From: Nocardioides sp. cx-173 | Lineage (GTDB): Bacteria > Actinomycetota > Actinomycetes > Propionibacteriales > Nocardioidaceae | Assembly: GCF_021117365.1 (NCBI RefSeq) | Contig: NZ_CP088262.1 | Coordinates: 2,854,501-2,918,500 of the forward strand | Length of the DNA: 64,000 nucleotides | Direction of reading: 5' to 3' | Part shown: piece after piece, positions 59,093 to 64,000 of the stretch | How the letters are laid out: each line of letters opens with the position of its first letter | Position numbering within the stretch: position 1 is the first letter of the stretch | Made by a program: the position numbers and the translations under genes | Notes under the pieces: model-generated | Told to the model about the DNA's origin: nothing | Databases searched by the model: none | What the model saw: the letters and a program-made list of their open reading frames with translations, nothing else

Positions 59093-60067
59093 TCAGTGCT
59101 GGTCGCGCAGCGCGGTGACCGTGAGGACCAGCCGCTCCAGGGTGTAGGACGGGTCGCTCGCCGCCCCCTTGATGTCGGCGTCGGCCTTGGCCACCGCGCG
59201 GATCACCCGGGACAACCCGGCGTCGGACCAGCCGCGGGACTGCTCGCGGATCGAGCGGAGCTTCCACGGGGGCACGCCGACCTCACGGGCGAGGTCGGCC
59301 TCGCGCATGCCGCGCACGGCGCCCTGGTAGCGGGCCAGCCCGCGGGCGCTGCCGGCGAACGCCGAGGTGACGAGCACCGCCGCCGTGCCTCCGTCCAGCG
59401 CCCAGCGGAGCTCCTCCAGAGCGGCCTGGCGCCTGCCGGAGAACGCCGCGTCGGCGACCGCGAACGACTTGGCCTCCGCGCGGCCACCGAAGTACTGCTT
59501 GACCCGCTCGACCGTCAGGCTCTGGCCCAGGAAGTCGTTGGTGAGCTGGTGGGCCGCGGCCGCGAGCGAGCGCAGGTCGTGGCCGACGGCGGTCACCAGG
59601 AACGACGCCGCCTCCTGGTCGATCGTCGACCCGTGGCGGCGGACCTCGGCGGCGACGAATCCCGCGAACTCCGAGGGCCGGAGCTCGTCGGACTTGGACT
59701 CGCTGACGCCCTTCAGCTTGCGCAGCTTGGTGAGTACGCCGGAGCCCTTCTGCCCGCCGCCGTGGGCGAGCACCAGGGCGACGTCGTCGGCCGGTGCCGC
59801 GGCATAGCCCAGCAGTCCCTCGACCGACTCCTCGGGCAGGTGCTCGAGGTTGCGCACGACCACGCAGCGCACGGTGGAGAACAGCGACGGCGCCGAGAGC
59901 TCCCCCAGCGTGCCGAGAGTGAGGTCGGAGGCCATCGTCTCGGAGAGCTCGGCCTCCGCGTCGTGGGCGCGCACGGTCTCGCGCACCGCGGAGATCGTGC
60001 GCTCGTTGAGGAACTCCTCCTTGCCGGTCACGAGGGTGACCCGACCCAGGACGTCACCGGCGCGCAT
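59093..60067 (-). CDS. holA: DNA polymerase III delta subunit
   Basis: The 324-residue clamp-loader subunit has the HolA fold: VLGRVTLVTGKEEFLNERTI at the N terminus, the SLAAAAHQLTNDFLGQSLTV helical segment and a C-terminal domain near LRSIREQSRGWSD. Delta opens the sliding clamp during replication. ATG 60067 lies 6 nt after a CAGGCT box. It follows comEC in the usual comEA-comEC-holA order. Confidence 0.93.
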   Translation of the reverse strand: MRAGDVLGRVTLVTGKEEFLNERTISAVRETVRAHDAEAELSETMASDLTLGTLGELSAPSLFSTVRCVVVRNLEHLPEESVEGLLGYAAAPADDVALVLAHGGGQKGSGVLTKLRKLKGVSESKSDELRPSEFAGFVAAEVRRHGSTIDQEAASFLVTAVGHDLRSLAAAAHQLTNDFLGQSLTVERVKQYFGGRAEAKSFAVADAAFSGRRQAALEELRWALDGGTAAVLVTSAFAGSARGLARYQGAVRGMREADLAREVGVPPWKLRSIREQSRGWSDAGLSRVIRAVAKADADIKGAASDPSYTLERLVLTVTALRDQH

Positions 60068-60109
60068 GGCGTCAGCCTGCCACAGCCCACCGACACCGGA
60101 CACGGGCGG

Positions 60110-62416
60110 TCAGCGGGTGACGGTCGACACCTCGCCGCCGTCGGCGACGACCAGCACGTCGCCGTCGAGGTCGGTGCGCAGGACGCGGGCGCCGGCGTCG
60201 ACCAGGGCATCCAGGACACTGCCCGCCGGGTGTCCGTAGTCGTTGCCGGCGCCGACCGACACCAGCGCGACCTCGGCCTCCAGGGAGGTCAGCAGACCCA
60301 GGTCCTGGTAGCGGCTGCCGTGGTGCGGGACCTTGAGCACGTCGACGTCAAGACCCGCCAGCACCGGGGCCAGCTCCGACTGGCCCTCCGGCTCGAGGTC
60401 GCCGGTCAGCAGCACGCGCACGCCGCGTACCTCGGCCAGCAGCACCACGCTCGCGTCGTTGGCCCGGCTGCCGTCGCCCACGCCGACCTCCGCGAGCCCC
60501 GGCGGCGGCCAGAGGACCTGCAGCGTGACCGCGCCCACGGTGCGCGTCCCGGCGTACGGCGCGATCAGCGGCGCCAGCCCCGACTCCCCCGCCACCTCGC
60601 CGACCTGCTCGGCCCCGGACGGGGGGTCCGGGGTCGAGCTGGTCTCGACGGCGCCGACCCGTCGCCCGGCCAGCACCCCGGCCAGGCCGTCCACGTGGTC
60701 GGCGTGGAAGTGGGTCAGCACCACCAGCGGCACCTCCTCGATCCCCAGCCGGTCCAGGCAGCCGTCGACGGCGTCCGCGTCCGGCCCGGCGTCGACCACG
60801 ACCCCCTCGCCGGGGCCCGCACGCAGCACGAGCGCGTCGCCCTGCCCGACGTCGCACATCGCGAGCACCCAGCCCGGCGCCGGCCAGCCCGGGGTGGGCA
60901 GGCGCACCAGGACGACCGCGAGCAGCAGGGCGAACACCCCGGCCCCCCTCGCCGGACGGCGCAGGAGCCAGGGCAGAGCCAGGGCGAGCGCGGCGCACAC
61001 GGAGCAGAGCAGAGCGAGGGTGACGACGCCGGCGCCCCAGTCGATGGCGGCCCCCGGCAGGTCGGCACCCCGGCGCGCCACGGCAACCACCCAGGCCACG
61101 CACCAGGCCGCGCCGGTGCCGAAGAGGCGGCCAGCCGGGGGCAGCAGCAGCCCCACCAGGCCACCGGCCAGCCCCAGCACCGTCGCCGGCCCCACCATCG
61201 GCGCCACCGCGAGGTTGGCCACCACGGCGACCAGGCTGACCTGACCGGACAGCGCCGCCACGACCGGCGTACACGCCAGCTGCGCCGCCGCCGGGACCGC
61301 GACCGCCTCGGCCGCCCACCGCGGCAGCCACCCGCTCATCGCGTCGCGCCACCCGGGGGCGAGCACGACGATGCCGGCAGTCGCCAGCACGGACAGGGCG
61401 AAGCCGGCGGAGAGCGCCAGCCCGGGCTGGACCAGCAGCAGCACCACCACCGCCACTCCCAGCGCTCGGAAGGCGCGCTGCCGGCCGTCGACACCCAGTG
61501 CCAGGAGCCCCACCGCGCCCATGACCGCCGCGCGGAGCACGCTCGGCTCGGTGCGGGCGAGCAGGACGAAGCCGACGATCCCGGCCGCCCCCACGACGTG
61601 CAGCCACCGGCCACGGACCCCGCACCACCGGGCCAGCAGCATCAAGAAGCCGACGACGAGCGTCAGGTTCGTGCCGGACACCGCGGTCAGGTGCGTCAGC
61701 CCCGTCGTACGGAAGTCCGCGGCGAGGTCGGGATCGAGGCCGGCGTCGTCGCCGTCCACAAGCGCGGGGACCAGCGCCCGCTGGTCGTCGGGCCGGTGGG
61801 CCACCGCCTCTCGGATCGAGGCCCGCACGGCGCCGGCCGCCCGCCACCACACGTCCGGGGGCGCGCGCATCACCGGGTCGCGCGCCGAGGTGAGGACGCC
61901 GGCCAGGTCGGCTCCGTCGGCCGGGACGAGCAGTCCCGACGTCGTGACCGAGGAGCCGAGCGGGGCGTGGCGCCACGACTCGCCGCCGATCACGAGCACC
62001 GGGGTGGCCAGCCGGAAGCTGCGCCCGCGGCCCGTGACCTCGCGGACCTCGAGGCGCACGAGCACCTGCTCCCCGAAGCCTCCGGCCAGGGGCCGGGGAT
62101 CCGACGTCACGGTGCCCGTGATGCTGGCCGCGGCGCGCTGCCGGGCCAGGTCGCCGACCGGGTTCTCGGCCACTGCCTCGTGACGCAGCAGCGTGCCTCC
62201 CGCCACGGCCGCCGCCACGAGGGTCAGCGCCAGCACCGTGGCCGACGCGCGCCGGACGGCGAGGAGCACGAGCGCCGCGAGCGCCGCGAGCAGCAGCCAG
62301 ACCCACGCCCCGAGGAGGTGGGCACCGATGCCGGCCAGCCAGCCGGCCGCCCCGAGCGCCGGCATCCGCAGGTCGTGCCGGCCGCGCGGATCCGGCCGCA
62401 CCTCCCCGTCGTCCAC
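60110..62416 (-). CDS. comEC: ComEC/Rec2-family DNA uptake channel
   Basis: The 768-residue membrane protein has N-terminal helices and an OB-like domain, a central Competence domain (HLTAVSGTNLTLVVGFLMLL with ~10 helices) and a C-terminal metallo-beta-lactamase domain (LTHFHADHVDGLAGVL ... VLKVPHHGSRY) found in many ComEC proteins. It forms the channel for single-stranded DNA in natural transformation. The GTG start lies 2 nt from the comEA stop, so both are co-expressed. A complete pilus locus is not in the window, so transformability is not shown. Confidence 0.92.
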   Translation of the reverse strand: MDDGEVRPDPRGRHDLRMPALGAAGWLAGIGAHLLGAWVWLLLAALAALVLLAVRRASATVLALTLVAAAVAGGTLLRHEAVAENPVGDLARQRAAASITGTVTSDPRPLAGGFGEQVLVRLEVREVTGRGRSFRLATPVLVIGGESWRHAPLGSSVTTSGLLVPADGADLAGVLTSARDPVMRAPPDVWWRAAGAVRASIREAVAHRPDDQRALVPALVDGDDAGLDPDLAADFRTTGLTHLTAVSGTNLTLVVGFLMLLARWCGVRGRWLHVVGAAGIVGFVLLARTEPSVLRAAVMGAVGLLALGVDGRQRAFRALGVAVVVLLLVQPGLALSAGFALSVLATAGIVVLAPGWRDAMSGWLPRWAAEAVAVPAAAQLACTPVVAALSGQVSLVAVVANLAVAPMVGPATVLGLAGGLVGLLLPPAGRLFGTGAAWCVAWVVAVARRGADLPGAAIDWGAGVVTLALLCSVCAALALALPWLLRRPARGAGVFALLLAVVLVRLPTPGWPAPGWVLAMCDVGQGDALVLRAGPGEGVVVDAGPDADAVDGCLDRLGIEEVPLVVLTHFHADHVDGLAGVLAGRRVGAVETSSTPDPPSGAEQVGEVAGESGLAPLIAPYAGTRTVGAVTLQVLWPPPGLAEVGVGDGSRANDASVVLLAEVRGVRVLLTGDLEPEGQSELAPVLAGLDVDVLKVPHHGSRYQDLGLLTSLEAEVALVSVGAGNDYGHPAGSVLDALVDAGARVLRTDLDGDVLVVADGGEVSTVTR

Positions 62417-62417
62417 G

Positions 62418-63461
62418 TCAGATGGTCACGTACGGCGCGATCCGCGCCAGCGTGGCGTCCCCGATGCCGTCGACCTCGAGCAGCTCCTCCACCGAGGAGA
62501 AGCCGCCGTGCTCGTCGCGCCAGGCGAGGATGGCCTGGGCGGTCACCGGACCGACCTCGGGCAGGGTCTCCAGCTCGGCCTGGCCAGCCGCGTTGAGGCT
62601 GACCAGCGGTGGGGCGGCGCCCCCAGGCGCGGGCGTCGGCAGCGACGCAGAGCCGCCGCTCGCCGCCGCTGCTCCCACGAGGACCTGCTCACCGTCGACC
62701 AGCGGGCGCGCCAGGTTGAGCGAGGTCAGGTCGACCCCCGGCCGCGCTCCCCCGGCGGCCTCGATCGCGTCGACCACCCGGGCCCCCGCGTCGAGCACCT
62801 GGATGCCGGGGCGGCGTACCTTGCCGGCGACGTCGACGGTCAGCCTCGCGGCCGGGGCCACGGTCGCTGCGGGCGAGGCGGGGGACGGCTCGGGTACGGC
62901 CACCAGGGCGCCCGTCGCCGCGGACGCCAGCGGCCGAGCCGTCGATGCGGGGTCGGCCCGCCCGCGCACGACCCACCAGGCGGTCGCCGCCAGGCCCACC
63001 GCGACCAGCACGGCCACCACCGTCACCTGGGCCGGCCCCAGCAGCACCCGGCCCCGGAGCGGGTCGGGCAGGGCGCCGGCGACCACCCGTCGGCGACGCG
63101 CCGCGTGGCGGCCCGGCACCGGGACCGCCGGTGGCGGGGCCGACTCGGCCTCCTGCCCCCTCGCGGGCGGTGGTCGGTGCGAGGGCTGGTGCGAGGGCTG
63201 GTGCGAGGGCTGGTGGTGCGGGGCCTGGTCCTGGGGCGGGAGCGGCACGACGCTCAGCGGGCGGCGGGCAGGAGGGACGCGGGTGTGCCCCTCCCACCAC
63301 TCGCCGCCCGCGGCGGGGTCGACCGCCCCGGTGACCTGCTCGGTGGTCTCCGGGGCGGCCGCCCGGTCCTCGGTGCGAGACACGGCCAGCTCCGCGCTCA
63401 GCTGGGCCAACCGGCGCGCGACCGCCTCGTCGTGCTCGTGCTGGGCTCGTCGGGTACGCAT
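62418..63461 (-). CDS. comEA: ComEA-family DNA receptor
   Basis: The 347-residue protein has a hydrophilic N terminus, one membrane helix (VTVVAVLVAVGLAATAWWVV), a SLBB-like domain (RLTVDVAGKVRRPGIQVLDA) and a C-terminal helix-hairpin-helix pair (LETLPEVGPVTAQAILAWRD and LLEVDGIGDATLARIAPYV). It binds double-stranded DNA outside the membrane and hands it to ComEC. ATG 63461 (MRTRRAQHEH) is chosen; ATG 63491 is possible. The N-terminal region has a QPSH tandem repeat. Confidence 0.88.
   Translation of the reverse strand: MRTRRAQHEHDEAVARRLAQLSAELAVSRTEDRAAAPETTEQVTGAVDPAAGGEWWEGHTRVPPARRPLSVVPLPPQDQAPHHQPSHQPSHQPSHRPPPARGQEAESAPPPAVPVPGRHAARRRRVVAGALPDPLRGRVLLGPAQVTVVAVLVAVGLAATAWWVVRGRADPASTARPLASAATGALVAVPEPSPASPAATVAPAARLTVDVAGKVRRPGIQVLDAGARVVDAIEAAGGARPGVDLTSLNLARPLVDGEQVLVGAAAASGGSASLPTPAPGGAAPPLVSLNAAGQAELETLPEVGPVTAQAILAWRDEHGGFSSVEELLEVDGIGDATLARIAPYVTI
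63176..63211. repeat. 12-bp tandem repeat in comEA
   Basis: Three copies of GGTGCGAGGGCT (63176-63187, 63188-63199, 63200-63211) encode the QPSH repeats of the ComEA cytoplasmic tail. The unit is a multiple of three, so changes in copy number keep the frame. Confidence 0.75.
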
Positions 63462-63667
63462 GAGGGCGACGTTAGGCAGGCCGGAGGACATCGGGCCGAG
63501 GCCGCCGAGGCGCCTGTGGACAGGCCCCGACGAGCGACGTACCTGTGGACGGCCGCCGGCTCGCGGCGACGCCAGCCCGGGCGGCACCCCACCCGATCGA
63601 AGCGGACCGACCCGAGCGCTTCTGGGCCGGAACCTGCGCTTCTGGGCCGTTGTTCTGCCCCGGAAGC

Positions 63668-63699
63668 GCAGGGTTATCAGCAGATGCTGATAACCCTGC
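63668..63699 (-). terminator. Hairpin after the degV-like gene
   Basis: GCAGGGTTATCAGCA and TGCTGATAACCCTGC pair perfectly over 15 bp with a 2-nt gap, starting 2 nt from the stop of the DegV-like gene. It is a probable terminator separating degV from comEA. Confidence 0.7.
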
Positions 63700-63701
63700 C
63701 G

Positions 63702-64000
63702 CTACCGCCGAGGCGACACGCAGACCGCGATCATCCCCGGCCCGACGTGCGCGCCGAGGACCGCACCGAGCTCGCCGCACCAGGGCTCGCGTCCCTCGAG
63801 GTTGCCGGCGAGCCGGTCGGTGAGGCGCTCGGCAAGGACGCCGGCACGGTCGGGGTTGGCGAGGTGGGCCACGCACAGGTCGATCGACGCACTGCCGGCG
63901 GCCTCGACGGCCAGCTCCTCGAGGCGGGCGAGCGCGCGGGCGCTGGTACGGACCTTCTCCAGGGAGGCGACCACCCCGTCCTCGATCTGCAGCAGCGGCT
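63702..64000 (-). CDS. DegV family fatty-acid-binding protein (3' part)
   Basis: Only the C-terminal ~99 residues are in the window. The segment LLQIEDGVVASLEKVRTSAR, the internal CVAHLANPDRAGVLAERLTD and the end LGAHVGPGMIAVCV match DegV proteins, which bind fatty acids and feed a fatty acid kinase in some bacteria. The gene runs off the window's right edge. A hairpin terminator follows its stop. Its position upstream of comEA is standard for actinobacteria. Confidence 0.9.
   Translation of the reverse strand, partial: PLLQIEDGVVASLEKVRTSARALARLEELAVEAAGSASIDLCVAHLANPDRAGVLAERLTDRLAGNLEGREPWCGELGAVLGAHVGPGMIAVCVSPRR

Noticed and set aside
59096-62596. An open frame of more than 1100 codons on the plus strand opposite holA and comEC
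   Set aside because: It is a by-product of high G+C codon use. Its translation is rich in Arg, Gly, His and Gln without any domain, and both opposing genes are well conserved.

Overview
The window is very G+C-rich DNA (roughly 70% or more outside one mobile segment) with actinobacterial hallmarks: DtxR/IdeR-type and CIRCE operators, SigB/SigF-type sigma factor, DUF222-HNH protein, DUF3097, ANTAR and LuxR regulators, and many GTG starts. Gene order and the GGTGGTCGAGG-type dispersed repeats suggest Propionibacteriales, most likely Nocardioides or a close relative. This is an inference; no rRNA gene is present to confirm it.

Layout. (1) 1-14.8 kb is a stress and regulatory region: a SigB/F-like sigma factor, a Na+/H+ antiporter, hemerythrin, CBS-pair protein, YihY protein, Zn-alcohol dehydrogenase, NAD epimerase, two related LuxR-type regulators and a GAF/ANTAR protein. 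Seven promoters of the form GCATG-N14/15-GGG(T/C)ACC lie in front of these genes, and five exact CACCC-N4-GGGTG palindromes lie beside the sigma and LuxR genes. Together they look like a local general-stress regulon. (2) 14.8-33.3 kb carries the conserved block hemW...hrcA-dnaJ-rsmE-HIT-phoH-ybeY-corC-cdd-era, all on the minus strand. It is interrupted by a copper-monooxygenase-like lipoprotein, an iron-box-controlled DUF2470 gene, and a TmsA/TmsB-like pair (10-methyl fatty acid synthesis) plus a siderophore-interacting protein placed just before era. (3) 36.0-39.9 kb is a transposon-like unit with perfect 20-bp inverted ends and a TTA target duplication. It carries an arginase-family gene and an Lrp regulator. 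Its decayed IS5-type transposase is split by an intact IS256-family element that has its own 8-bp duplication. (4) 41-55.6 kb is an exopolysaccharide cluster: initiating sugar transferase, three GT4 glycosyltransferases, a Wzz/BY-kinase-like protein, an O-antigen ligase/polymerase, a polysaccharide deacetylase, a kinase-flippase fusion, an acetyltransferase and a cupin-like protein. (5) 55.7-64 kb returns to core genes: lepA, rpsT, holA, comEC, comEA, degV.

The core block degV-comEA-comEC-holA-rpsT-lepA | hemW-hrcA-dnaJ-rsmE-phoH-ybeY-corC-era appears to have been opened between lepA and hemW, where about 22 kb of accessory DNA now sits (acyl-CoA ligase, MOSC protein, transposon, kinase gene, polysaccharide cluster).

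Two start-site signatures recur. One is TANNNT-N6-(A/G)TG, seen at eight genes; the other is GGG(T/C)ACC-N7/8-ATG, seen at three genes. Both imply frequent leaderless transcription and were used to choose several starts. The most unusual single gene is at 49286-52036, a phosphotransferase-type kinase domain fused to a Wzx/MOP-type flippase.
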